Source of the DNA: Eunapius fragilis
Lineage: Eukaryota; Porifera; Demospongiae; Spongillida; Spongillidae
NCBI GenBank assembly: GCA_963681505.1
Contig: OY811986.1
Coordinates: 4,710,423 to 4,774,422, forward strand
Reading direction: 5' to 3'
Length of the DNA: 64,000 nt
The notes beneath the pieces were generated by a model that worked only from the letters and a program-made list of their open reading frames with translations, had not been told where the DNA came from and did no database searches. Both the position numbers and the translations under genes were made by a program. Of this stretch, positions 22,568 to 35,900 are shown piece after piece (position 1 is the first letter of the stretch; the number at the start of each line of letters is the position of its first letter).

Positions 22568-24957
22568 GATTCACCAGACCTATACGAATTTAAAGTAATG
22601 CCATTTGGTCTTTGTAATGCTCCTTCTACCTTCCAGCGACTAATGGATTCTATTCTGATGGGCCTACACTGGAGCAACTGTTTGGTTTACATTGATGATG
22701 TAGTGGTGCCAGGAAGGAAATTCAAGGACCGCTTACATAGTTTTTGACAGGTTCAGAGAAGCAGGGCTTAAACTCCATCTAAAAAAGTGTCAATTTGGAA
22801 AAAAGGGAGTGACCTTCCTGGGTCATCTTATATCAACATATGGAGTAACTGTTGACCCCACAAAGACTGACAAGATTGCTACTTGGCCAGAACCTCAGTA
22901 TCAACGTGACATTCAACAGTTCTTGGGGTTAGCCAACTACTATCGCCGTTTCATCAAGGATTTTGCTACCATTGCAAAACCCCTCCATCACCATACGGAA
23001 AAGACAATTGTATTCAAGTGGGCTGAGCAGTGCCACGCAGCTTTCCTTTCATTGAAGCAGATGCTTATCTCACCCCCTGTCCTGGCTTTTCCAGACCATT
23101 CAAAACCGTATATTTTGGACTCTGATGCAAGTGATGGTGGTATCGGCGGTGTGTTATCGCAAGAGCAATACGACGGACTAGAAAGAGTGATTGCTTATGG
23201 GAGCAGAGACCATTGTCCAAAACTGAAGAAACTACTGTGTTACGAGGCATGAACTCTTAGCAGCTGTTTATTTCATCGAGCAGTTTCGTCCCTATTTATT
23301 GGGAAGGCACTTCACTTTATGCTCCGACCATGGCTCACTAACTTGGCTAAAAAACTTCAAAGAACCTGAGGGTCAGTTGGCACGTTGGCACGTTGGTTAG
23401 AAAAGCTTGAGGAATATAGATTTGATGATTGGACCTGTTCTCGGTTATGTGGAACAAGACATGAAGCCGGACCACAACACCACAAGGAGTCAGCCCCCTG
23501 GAATACGACGCCTTCTGCAACAGTGGGAGCAGTTTGAATTGAAGGATGGTGTCCTATGGAGACAGTTCTTGGCAGGTGATCAGAGCATCAGACACCAACT
23601 CATAGTGTCACAAGTGTTGTGTGACCAAATCCTCGATCATCTACATGGAGGTATTGGAGGTGGTCATCTAGGTGAGGAGAAAATGCGGGCCAGACTACAG
23701 GAACGGTTCTATTGGCCTGGACAGTTTTTGGATGTGAGAAATTGGTGTCAGTCATGTTCATCTTGTACAACTAGGAAAATACCTGTCCCTAAAAGACATA
23801 CTCCTTTAGGAACTGTCTCAGCAGGCAACCCAATGCAGGTAATAGCAGTTGACATTCTGGGCCCACTTCCAAAGACAGGAAATGGAAATTGTTATGTGCT
23901 CGTAGCTACTAATTACTATACCAGATGGGTGGAAGCGTATGCCATCCCAGACCAGGGAGCTAGCACTGTTGCTCAGAAATTGGTGAACGAGCTGTTCTGT
24001 AGATTCTCACCACCAGAGCAGCTCCACTCTGATCAGGGGCACCAATTTGAATCTGAACTGGTTGCTGAGGTGTGTAAGCTTCTGAAAATTTGCAAAACAA
24101 GAACAACCCCTTATCAAGGTGGAAAGGTTCAACCGCACACTGCTGGACATGTTGGCCACCACCCTGAAGGAGCAACCTACAGACTGGGAGGATCATCTGC
24201 GGAAAGTCTGCCTTGCGTATAATTCCAGCATTCAGTCCATCACTGGATATACACCATTTTTCTTAATGTTTGGGCCTAATGTTCGTCTGGCAGTGGATTT
24301 AATGTATGGGATTGGCAAACCAGATGTGGTGACCTACGGTGAGTATGCAACCAGGTTGAAGAAAAGTATTGAAGATGCTACCTCAGAGTTAGAGAGAATG
24401 TATCCAAAAAGCATGAATGCCAGAAACAGTTTTATGATCTGAAGTGCCATGGTGATCCATTGGAGCCTGGAGATTTGGTGTAGCTACACTCCCCAGTGGT
24501 ACCAAGAGGCAAATCCAGGAAATTTCACCACCCATGGACGGGGCCTTGGAGAATCTCAGAGCGGTTGTCAGAGGTTACATATCGCATACGGGATTGCAAT
24601 CGGAAGCACCGGCAATTGGTGGTGCATTTTGATAGGCTTAAACCCTGTGCTCCCGGCACAGAAGCCAAGATGGGTCCTGAGCAACCTCGTCGCCCTGCCA
24701 CTGCTGCAACCAAACAGAATGCTGATCACTATCACTTTGAACTGGTCGAGGAATCTGATCATGAGGAAGACCAGGCTCTGCCCCCTCCAGTACTGGCTCC
24801 TGATCAACACAAAACGGATGTGCATCCTTTACCCCAGCATGCGGCTGCTGAGTTACAACACAGTACAGATCAAGAAGCTGCCACAGTCCCAGTAAGAAGA
24901 TACCCTCTACATGACCGGAGACCTACTGTTCGATACGGTGATTTCTTCACACATTAG
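22568..24957 (+). pseudogene. Ty3/gypsy pol fragment, element 2 (RT, RNase H, integrase)
   Basis: RT starts at the break made by the capture element ([20 protein letters not shown]) with the catalytic YIDDVV. After a frame change near 22745 come FLGHLI and FLGLANYYRRFIKDF. RNase H has LDSDASDGGIGGVL, then a frame change near 23215. Integrase has the HHCC domain (GGHLGEEK, WCQSCSSC), VDILGPLP and LHSDQGHQFES. Near 24115 a small deletion removes the conserved segment before ERFNRTLLDM and shifts the frame. The C-terminal WTGPWRI and VVHFDRLKPC segment ends at 24957. Several breaks make it inactive. Confidence 0.85.
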
Positions 24958-24991
24958 AGTCTGAGGCGGACTCACTTTTAGAAGGGAGTAA

Positions 24992-25144
24992 TGTAATGGA
25001 ACCATATTGTCTGTTGTCTTAAGTGTATTCATGTCTGTACCCTAACTCTTTGCCTTCCTTAGAAGTATTTAATCATTAGTGTAATGTGTATATGGAGATA
25101 GTTTTTGTCGACTCACATACCTGTGCTGGCCACGGGCGACTACA
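24992..25144 (+). repeat. 3' LTR of gypsy element 2
   Basis: 153 bp, starting TGTAATGGAACC and ending GGGCGACTACA, preceded by a purine-rich AGAAGGGAGTAA. The next base starts hAT-like coding sequence on the minus strand, which supports the right boundary. The 5' LTR is missing. Confidence 0.65.
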
Positions 25145-25370
25145 GTTGCATGAAGTTTGATGTATCATCATTGTGTCCTCTATATACTAGTCCTTGACAT
25201 GCCAAGTATCTAACAGTGGATGAAATATGTAAAAGCATTTGCTTATTCATTTCTTTTTCAGCCCTGTGAGCATCTGATAGCAACTCTCCAATGTCATCAA
25301 ATCTACAAAGCTTGAATTGCCATGTTATGATATGCGGAATGCTGATGTTTTTCAAATCCTTTTCTTGAAT
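25145..25370 (-). pseudogene. hAT-type transposase fragment
   Basis: Reads ISIPHIITWQFKLCRF, then REK-like EKEMNKQMLLHISSTVRYLA, CQGLVYRGHNDDTSNFMQL on the minus strand. This matches the DUF4371/ZMYM1-like hAT transposase pattern (RYLARQGLALRGH, then an SNF-like stretch). It is cut at the gypsy LTR at its 3' side and extends no further than about 25370 upstream. Confidence 0.6.
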
Positions 25371-25648
25371 CTAGCAGCTTTCCAATTGTGGGAAATAAAT
25401 GCTAAATCTCCCCTCTGTCCACAAGTAATTTTCAAAGCATGTGCTTTGGTACAGTAATAGTACAAGACTGAATCTGTCGCCTCCAAATAGTGCAACCAAG
25501 GCCAATGTTGAAACCACGAAGATTTAAAACAGTACTTAACATCACTGACCTTCTATGATGGTTCCAAGTTAACTTCATTGCCATCATTCTCTTCTCTGTC
25601 TAGGCATATTCATTAGAATACGCGTTAAAGAAATGTGGCATTGAGGGG

Positions 25649-27616
25649 CTAATGTGGCTTGGCACCCAGGCTAATCAACACATCTGAATCAGATCCTAAA
25701 TCCAAATGCACTGGACCCTTCTCTGGGTCACCTTCAACTAGAGCATCATCATCATTGTGCATCATACTCACATCAGTTGTCGCTGTTTCAATGTCCTCTG
25801 TTTCAACTGTCATACAAACAAACATTACCTTTATTGATTTGAACACATGCCCAATGCCAGATATCTGAGAGCAATTTGCTCTTTGATGAGATGACTTGTT
25901 TTGTAGAAGTGTGTCTCTTAATCCATCAATATCAGGAAACGGTAACTTCATCAATTCTTGAGCTGCATTTATATGTCTATCAGTTAGTTCTGAATACTCT
26001 GACAACTGGATTTTGTTCTGGTTTGTTACTTTATTAGCTGCATTACTATATTCTAACACTTTTGGGTCAGCTGTTGGAGAAAACCATGAACATAGTACTT
26101 CAATTCCTTTTGATTCTGTTTTAGGTAAAATATCAGCATACATTCCTTTGTACTGTTGTCAATTCCTCTTTTTTTCATGATGTGGCAGAATTAGAGAACT
26201 CTTCCAATCCTCCATTCATCATTAGGCAACATAAATAATACAAGAATATGGTTGTTTTGCTCGGACATGAAAAAGACGATCTGATGATACTCTTTCTCCT
26301 TCTTGAAATAACCAGACAGCTGGTGTTTTATGAATGAAAACAGTATGACCATTTTGCCGGACCTCAACAAAAACCTTTTCCTTTTCTCAAAGGAGTACAT
26401 AAGTTGGCAATAGTATGGTCTTATATTTTCCAGTTGTGAAAGCTTCTGCAACATATTGGAATCATAGTCCTTTAAAACCTGAAGAAATGTCTGTGTTATC
26501 TATAGAACTGCATGCTTCTTGTAATACTTCATCTATGATGTTGCTTTCATCTGCTAGTGCTTCTGATTTTTCCTCACTACCTTCTTCAGTAATATCTCTG
26601 TCTTCAACAAAATTATTAATTCTTTCAACCTTCAAACAAATTACATCTGACATGCATAATATTTCAAGATCTTTTATATAGTGCTCTGCATCTCTGTCTA
26701 CAGCATCAGAAATGTCACCATCAGATATGGAATCAAGAGAACATGAAAGATGCTTGTTCTTTCCTTATATTCTTTGCTTTTCGTATACTGGATGACATTC
26801 TCTGCTGATTCAGTTTGAAGTCTTAGTTGAATGTCTATTCTGTGTAATCGTCGCAACAACCCAAGCATTCCAAAGTTCATTACAGTAGACAAGGTACTAC
26901 TCATACTTCGCAATGTTCTAAACATTTGTTCACATGACTGTGATCTTAGATACAAAGGGCTAAACAAGGCATCATTTCCTTAAAAATTGTCTTGAATGGT
27001 TCATAAAAATGTGATCAAAGCATGAGCATTCAGTTCTATACCAACATAAGCATTTTGAGTTCTTCAAAGTGTAGCAGGGATTTGTCAACAGCCATTGGTG
27101 CCAGTATCGAATAGCATACCAAATTTTCTCAATTCTATCCAAAGAAGTTAGTTCTTTATGTACAAAGCTATCTGTAATACCTTCAGGTAACAAAGTGTTC
27201 CTGCTGCATCAGGTATTTGCATAAGCAAAGACAGTACACTGTTACTAGTGATATGCTGTATATTGGAATTAAACTTAGGACGTGGCTCCTGACTCCATCC
27301 ATACTTTTGCTGCTTGGAAATTATGTTGCAGGTGTTCATCATCTTCAATTGGTAAAGTACACTTTCACTAAGGACTAGCATGCTTTGAGAGAGCATGATA
27401 TAGAAACTGCAAAGACAAGAAAATTTATGCATCTGTATGCACAGTATCCTGGACATGGGCAACTGGTGCATTTGTCCTCAACAAGAACCATGGCTTCCAG
27501 CTGAGTGGAATGTTTGCATGGGTCACTAAACCATCCATACGTGTCACAGATTTGAACAGCTGCACTGATTGCTGCATGCTTGTCAATTCACGCGAATCTC
27601 CCTCCATCAGCACCAA
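25649..27616 (-). pseudogene. Decayed transposase with Ulp1-associated segment
   Basis: Minus-strand pieces in several frames: MEGDSRELTSMQ and a VAHVQDTVHT stretch (27616-27425); YIGLN-like NAYVGIELNAHALITF (about 27070-27000); LRSQSCEQMFRTLRSM and FGMLGLLRRLHRIDIQ (26967-26780); and finally ELTDRHINAAQELMKLPFPD (about 25990-25900), which resembles the lead-in to Ulp1-like domains in transposon genes. Multiple frame changes and stops. I do not recognise the superfamily with certainty. Confidence 0.4.
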
Positions 27617-29998
27617 AGCTGACCACAGTGATGTCTCATTTTATGCACTCAGCTAAAATGTATGACCATTACTCTGCACATCTTCTGCACAAAATGTATT
27701 TTCTGTACCTATGTGGCTAGTACAAATGCTGGAGCACCATGTAAAAGTGGTTAGGCCATACTTTTAAAAAGGCATATTTAGAGTACAGTACTGAATTTTT
27801 AAAGGATTCTTCTATTGATTGAAATGATTCAGCAAGATATGTGTATCAACAAGTGGCAAGCCATCACTGTCCAATGGAGCACAAATCCAACTAGTCATTG
27901 TCAAGTCTACTGGTCAGTGCAGCAACTGCTTCTCTCAAACGATTGCTCTGGATTTCCATATTTTAACAATATCCATTGCATTAGTCCACTAGGTCCAGCT
28001 GCACCTCTACAATGACATGCCACTTGTTCAGCATGAGCTGCAGTTACATCAAATGTCAACCAGATGTGGTAATGGATCTCAGTGTAAAAATGCATCAGGG
28101 TTGAGCTTGCCGGGTGGTGGGTGCTTCCCTTTGAGAACATCTAAACCTGTTTTCCCTGATTTCAGTAGCTCAAGTACCCAACCAGCAGTTCATCCCAACG
28201 GGTTGGTATCCTTGATTTTACCACATTTTTTGTAGCAGTGTGCGTAGTTTTATGTTGTTTTTGCTGAGTTGTTGTAAAATAACTTATACATTGAAGAACT
28301 TGGGAAGAGGATCACATTTCAAAATGCCTCTCAATATCTTTTGACAACAACTTTCAATTGCTATTCAAAGGGGAAATGCTGCCTCAATATTGGGGTGTAT
28401 GCCTAGCTAGTTTATATTTATTGTAACGTGTATGCTCTTATTGTACATTATATTATTACTTATAAAGGTTCCTTGTAATTTTTAAATCAACACCCTCCAT
28501 ATTCAAGAAAGTTGAATGTCACAACGGATTTTAATACGAGACAATACCTTGCTCATGCCACTTTAATTTTTTACTCAGGTGGCAATAGAGATGACTGGGG
28601 GTTTTGGATCACAGTTTGTATCAGAGACTATTATTGTCCAATGGGCATTATAATTTGTAAATATTAGCAATTAAGAAAATAATGCAGAATTTCATGCCTA
28701 CATCTTATGACGTATGTGTCTGATTATTGTTTTTCCATACTGAATAATTTGATTGAAAATTTCAATACACCTCTTATCATTTTAAAAATTTAAATGATGT
28801 ACTTTAACCAAATTATACTTCGTATCAAAATTAATATGTACAGAAGAACACTTGGTTAAAGCATCAATATCAGCACACAAGTGAAGATGCCATTGAATGA
28901 TACATCCAGCTCTCGAGGGGGTCAGGAATTGCATGGAGAGTCATTCTAATTGATTATATAATATCAATAGTGTGTCTAACTCCTGTCACAAAGGAGCTAT
29001 CTGCTGTGGAATTTTTCTTACACTATTGTTTAGGATTTGATGGAACACACCCAAACGCTGCCCTGTCAATCTTGATCGCAAGATACTTTTAAGAATGTGG
29101 TACGTTCGCTGTGGTTGTTGCAGTGCCAGAAGCAAGTAATGCATTTTCAAATGGACTGGAACAAAGGTTATAGTCTCACAGCCCAAACTTTGTGATAGTT
29201 TTGAAGACTTCATCTGACTACTGACTGATACGGACACAGAACCCAAGAAATTAAATGCTGTCAACCCCCTGAATAATACAAAATGCCTCTTAATAGCACC
29301 TGAAATGGATGAATGAAGATCCACTGGTAAGTAAGAGTATTGCACACATTAAAAGCACCAATTTATATTGCAAAATCAGGTGCAACTTCCAGTAGTGATA
29401 CTACATCTTGTATTCCATTGGTGGTTAAATTGATCACATAAGGGTGGAAAATCAGGTCCAATTTCTTAGCTTTCATTTTTTAACCATTTAGTGAATTATT
29501 TTCTGACTAATTCCCCTCTTCATCTTGAACTGGACATACAAGCCAAATGACCAGACAACCCTCAGCGGCTCTTATCACATTGGGCAGTTTGTCTTTCTAG
29601 ACTTGAGAGCCTAGCCTGTCTTCAATGTGTGTACATCGTTGGGATGTAAATTATATTGCATTTTGTGTAGTCGTGCCTACCACAATATTATGGTGTGACA
29701 GTAGAACATTAAGCTAATGGGCCAATAATAGACAATTAGATGGCATCTCAGCACACATAATTTGGTGGGCTGAATTGCTTAACAGTGAGGAGAGTGGATT
29801 TACGGATTAGGTATAAATGTTCTACAGCCAAAATACATTGTTTGGGCAATTCACGCTGTCATACTTAAATTACCATCACTTTTAGTGCACACACCCCTAA
29901 CTGTGGCCACAAATTAATATCAACATTGCGATCAAAAAAAAAATACACGATGGCACAGCAGATATAGGAATTGGTTTAAAATTCATAAAGCCTTTAAC
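27617..29998. other. No gene recognised; 3' flank of hexokinase
   Basis: AT-rich. An ORF at 28986-29345 (minus, 119 codons) has no motif and lies just beyond the hexokinase stop; it is not supported. No clear polyadenylation signal was identified for hexokinase. Confidence 0.4.
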
Positions 29999-32900
29999 TC
30001 AGTTCTTGTGCATGTTGTAAAGACGTGAAGCAACAGCTACCACAGTGGCTGCGCCGCGCCCAGACCCATCTTTTGATCTCTTGAGCTGCACTTTATTTCC
30101 AGGTGCCAACTCTTGCAAAGTGGAAATCATTCTAGAAAGTGCGACAGCCATCATGTGACATCACGTGACATATACATGTACATGACCATCATGTGACATC
30201 ACGCGACATATACATGAGACATGTACATGACCATCATGTGACATATAAATGAGACATGTACATAACCATCATGTGACATCACGTGACGTATAAATGAGAC
30301 TGTACATAACCATCATTGTTCACGACACATACCGTATCGCTTATAAGCCGCCTTTGCCCCGATCAAAAAAAAAGGTTCATGTTTGAAAGCTCACGGACGT
30401 GCATCATTGTTTCATAATCATGTACAAATACCATTTTATTTCCTGATACCTATACATATATAGTAAACAAATTTGTGATGGTAACAGAGTTGCACATGTT
30501 TAAACATGAACCGTTTTTTGTTGTTGTTGTTGGGGGTGGGGGGGAACGGGGTTATAAACGGTACCTTACGGTATACATGAGACATGCACATAACCCTTGC
30601 ATGTGTACATGCATAGCCCCCACCATGCTACATATATATATATGGGACAGTGTCCAGCAGAATCACCCTTCTGGCTAGTTTTTCAAGTTTTCAAATTTTT
30701 TGATTTTCCTGGAACACCAATGAGCTTCTGTCAAATGGTCCTTACGCATCCTAAATCGGACTCTCCATCAGAAAGTTATTCGGCACTGAATTTATAATTA
30801 GCCATGCATTTCAATGCGAGCGTTACTTTTCTTTTGCTTGTTCAAGAAATTTTGAAAAAGTACCATAAGGGTGATTCTGCTGGACACTGTCCCATATATA
30901 TAATTATAATTATGTATATTATATATATATATATGGGAAAGTTTCCGAGAAAAGGGACCTAGCGTGTATTATAATAAAGCATAATAAAAATGCATTACGT
31001 TTGAAATGCTATAACTTCCGAACGGTTAACGCTATCGTCTTCCTATTTTCAGCACTTCATACTATACCATTTCTCTATTGTAAAATACATTTTGGGATCT
31101 TGAACATGCTCCATGCCAGTATCGCGATGTCCGATACCCCAAGGGGTTCAAACCCGCCATAACTTTCGGCAGGAGTAATCAAATCGCTCCAAATTCGGTT
31201 TGTCGGTAGAGAGGTCCTGCAGCTATTGATTTGTTCTGTTCGTTAATTTTTATGTTATCCGTTGCGGAGATACAGCTGTGCAAAGTAAGTACAAGTTTCC
31301 CGCTCGAATCGCGCCGTTGTATCTGCGCGAACCGATTCCATTCACCGATGTATACATGAATATTCAACTACATCCACCCACCATCACTGTGACGCAATGT
31401 AAGTTGTCTGGGGACCTGAATAATTTGCTTTGCGCCTGTGATTTCGAAGACGAAGATCAAAGAAGTTTGAGAGCGGTAGCGGTAACTAGCTGTGGAGCAC
31501 CGCAGACGAGTTCCCGTAGTGGACAGCTGTGGAGTATGGCAGACAGTGGAGTAACTACATGCAGTACGCAGCTACTATACTACGGCATACAGCAGTGGAA
31601 TGAGCACCGCAGCAGACGGCATGGAGTAACCCTAAGGCAGGCAGCTATGCAATGGACCCTATGGCAGAAAATACGACAGAGGATAAGTATAACTGTGAAA
31701 CAAAACCAGGCAGAGCTGTGGAATGGACTCCAGCAGTAAACAGCTGTAGAGATGGCAGGCAGATAGGTGTGTCCAGAAGACAGTGGAACAACTACAAACG
31801 AGTGTGGAGTAGACCAAATAGTAGACAATACATGTAGGTAGTGGACATCAACACTGCACCATGGAATAGACTCTACTGCAGATATCTACCTGAATACTGT
31901 ATCGAGTGAACCCTACTGAGTGGACCCTGTGGCAGACATCTACTGTAAATGGACATCTACTGTATGAAGTGGACCCTATACTGCAGACCCAGTGGACAGA
32001 CATCGACGATAATGAGTGGACCAGCATACGGCAGGCAAACAGCTGTGGAGTGGCCCATATGGCAGAACCACACAGCAATGACATATGTGAAGCAGACAGA
32101 CATGTGTCTAACTTATAGCAAGCAGCTGTGGAGTGACACTACTGCAAAAAGCCATAATGTGACCCCTATGCCAGATACATGCACATGTACAGCTATGACC
32201 CCTCCACCCTACCTCCCGCACTGCACCCTACACCCATTCCTTACAGTGAACAGTGTTAGCGATGGAGTGGACTCTCTTTTGAGTGGACTCCACCCACCCT
32301 ACAGCTACATGAACAGTGTCAGCCATGGAGCAGGCCCTCTTTTAAGTTAGCTATTGAGTGGACTCCACCCTACCCCTGTGCTGCACCCTAAACACATGCA
32401 CACACAACACGTACACGCATGCACTTGTACACAGCACCTATGCACTGCCATGTGTGCTCAACTTGTTTCTTCATTCCGTCAACAGGACTGTTTAGAACAG
32501 GAGTGATTGCAGGTTTTCCCTGCCTTAAAGCCTACCTACACCCAGTGGACTGCACCTTCGTACATGTACGTGTACGTACACAGTCATTTGCTAGTAGTTT
32601 GTTATACATCTAGTTGTGCAGCTGTGCACACAGTACAATGTACGTTTATCATGTCCCCATAGGATTGAACCTCTACACGTGCATGCTTCTTGTCTCCACA
32701 CATACATGCGCACAACACTTGTACACACAGCACTTGTACACAGTTTCGCTGCACCTATGCACTGCCATGTGTGCTCAACTTGTTTCTTCATTCCGTCAAC
32801 AGGACTGTTTAGAACAGGAGTGATTGCAGGTTTTCCCTGCCTTAAAGCCTACCTACACCCAGTGGACTGCACCTTCGTACATGTACGTGTACCTACACAG

Positions 32901-35900
32901 TCATTTCCTAGTAGTTTGTTATACATCTAGTTGTGCAGCTGTGCACACAGTACAATGTACGTTTATCATGTCCCCATAGGATTGAACCTCTACACGTGCA
33001 TGCTTCTTGTCTCCACACATACATGCGCACAACACTTGTACACACAGCACTTACTTGTACACAGTTTCGCTGCACCTATGCACTGCCATGTGTGCTCAAC
33101 TTGTTTCTTCATTCCGTCAACAGGACTGTTTAGAACAGGAGTGATTGCAGGTTTTCCCTGCCTTAAAGCCTACCTACACCCAGTGGACTGCACCTTCGTA
33201 CATGTACGTGTACCTACACAGTCATTTCCTAGTAGTTTGTTATACATCTAGTTGTGCAGCTGTGCACACAGTACAATGTACGTTTATCATGTCCCCATAG
33301 GATTGAACCTCTACACGTGCATGCTTCTTGTCTCCACACATACATGCGCACAACACTTGTACACACAGCACTTACTTGTACACAGTTTCGCTGCACCTAT
33401 GCACTGCCATGTGTGCTCAACTTGTTTCTTCATTCCGTCAACAGGACTGTTTAGAACAGGAGTGATTGCAGGTTTTCCCTGCCTTAAAGCCTACCTACAC
33501 CCAGTGGACTGCACCTTCGTACATGTACGTGTACTTACACAGTCATTTCCTAGTAGTTTGTTATACATCTAGTTGTGCAGCTGTGCACACAGTACAATGT
33601 ACGTTTATCATGTCCCCATAGGATTGAACCTCTACACGTGCATGCTTCTTGTCTCCACACATACATGCGCACAACACTTGTACACACAGCACTTGTACAC
33701 AGTTTCGCTGCACCTATGCACTGCCATGTGTGCTCAACTTGTTTCTTCATTCCGTCAACAGGACTGTTTAGAACAGGAGTGATTGCAGGTTTTCCCTGCC
33801 TTAAAGCCTACCTACACCCAGTGGACTGCACCTTCGTACATGTACGTGTACGTACACAGTCATTTGCTAGTGGTTTGCTACACATGTATTGGTACGTGTA
33901 CATGCATACATGTAGTAGCATGCATTCAGCTGACAGTTCTCATTTTTCCTCTCTAAATACTATTCCTATGTTCACCTTGAATTTTCTTTAGCTGTTTCTA
34001 TGTGCACACATTAGTGTCTTGTGATTGGTCCTCTGTGCATAGAAATAGTGGTTACGGTTACATGTACATGTAGTTGTTCCATGGCAAGGACACAGTGCTC
34101 GATTTACTGAAGTGTCATATCATGAGCATTATGTTTGTCCTCAAAGTACATGTATGTTGCTCCTTACAACTGGTCCTCTGCCACGTTCCCATATGATGGT
34201 GCTTCCTAATGTGTCACCAATGTGTGTTTGTAAAATGTTGTCAAACTTGTACATATACCCCCTACAAAAGTCAAAGGAATATTGCATTTGTGTATTCAAG
34301 TAGGGGTAACTAGACCGATTCTGCAATTCATCCATCTTCACCCCTTGTCTACAAAGAGCACGCCATAGAAGTGTGGCTTTATCAATATTGGTATTGTAGG
34401 CCTCTCGTAACACTTTAGCTTCAGTTATATGCTGAATGTAGCTTGTGTTGATCCTAATTCTTTCACCCTCGCTTAGGCTGTGTCGTAATGACACTAAAGC
34501 CATATCGCAAACATCGCACAGATCACTTTTGCTGGGACAGAATTTTATATTGCTGCAAAACCTGTGCCATAAATGAGTAAATGCAATGTAGCTGACACAT
34601 CTATATTGCTGTTCTGTAGATGCTGCTGGAGTAGGTGACTCTGATTGAGTAGTAGTATGCACAAGTGTGTATAGCCTTCTTTTTTCGGTCAGTGTTGTTA
34701 GATTTTGCACCTTTGATGGCTGAGTTGGTGGGGATGCTTGGATTTGTATTGCCTGGCAATATTTGTTATACACTTCTCTCATAGTGACATTGCTCTCGAG
34801 CACATAATCTCGTATCGGTCCCTTTAGGCGTCCAGGGTCTGGGAGACCATTCGTTGCTGCATACTTTCGTATGAAATTCACTACAATGCTCTTATCCCGT
34901 AGTGACAATGCATGGTGAGGAATTTTTTTACTGTTACCATGCGTTTGAGGTACTACATCATTTTTTGAAAAGGATTTTTGCAATAACTTCATAGTTTTAA
35001 CTTTGAAACCAGTTACAGCACAGAATGCTGAATAGCAAATCCGAGAAGTCCAGTCAAGGCAATAGTTGAAAGATCTTCGAGATCGTTCACCACGGGAAAC
35101 AAATTCAGACTCAACATGGATCATAGCCAGCATCCCTAATATCACTGCCTTCTTTGTAGCCTTCCTTAGTTGGGACATTGCATAAGCACGCTTTGTAGCC
35201 AAATCTTTGTACTTAATCAGGCAATTACTACTACAGCACCCTCCATTTTTTAAGTACTCACGAAGCAAACTGCTGAGCCTACCTGGTCTGTGTGAGTTTC
35301 GCTGGTCATTATCATTATCATCTACTTCGGCATTTTCATTTTCATCATCATCACCACCATCATCATCATCACCATCATCACCATCATCAGACTTGTGGTC
35401 ATCATTCTGCTCATCACTATCATGACCCTCATCAACTTGCAGATGTTCATAATCCATGTCAACCTCATCATTTTCCTGGTCATCACTATCATTCTCATTG
35501 GCCTCTTCAGGACCATCACTTTCATTTTCACAACCCACGTCAGGACCATCACTTTCGTTTTCACAAACCGCTTCGTCTTCACAGTCCTCGTCAATTGCAT
35601 CGCTATCAGTCTGAAAATCATAAACACCACTGCCCTGTTCTTTGGCACTGTAGAACTCGGATTCCATCGGTCGGAAGGGTTTTTGCATTTTCAAGAGCGT
35701 AACAGGTTGCTATTATTATGAATTGGAATTGAAATGGCTCTGCAGACAAAGGTCTTCGAAACTAAGAACGGCGAAAATATAGAAAAGAAACGTATGTGAT
35801 TAATATTCAGAACGTGCGGATATTTATAGCCATAACGCATCGCATATAATTGAAACTCCTGCATGTATAGCCGCTATGAGTCTGACAGCAATAATAAGGG

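Noticed and set aside
28986-29345. 119-codon minus-strand ORF downstream of hexokinase
   Set aside because: No recognisable domain, AT-rich surroundings and no start-context or splice support.
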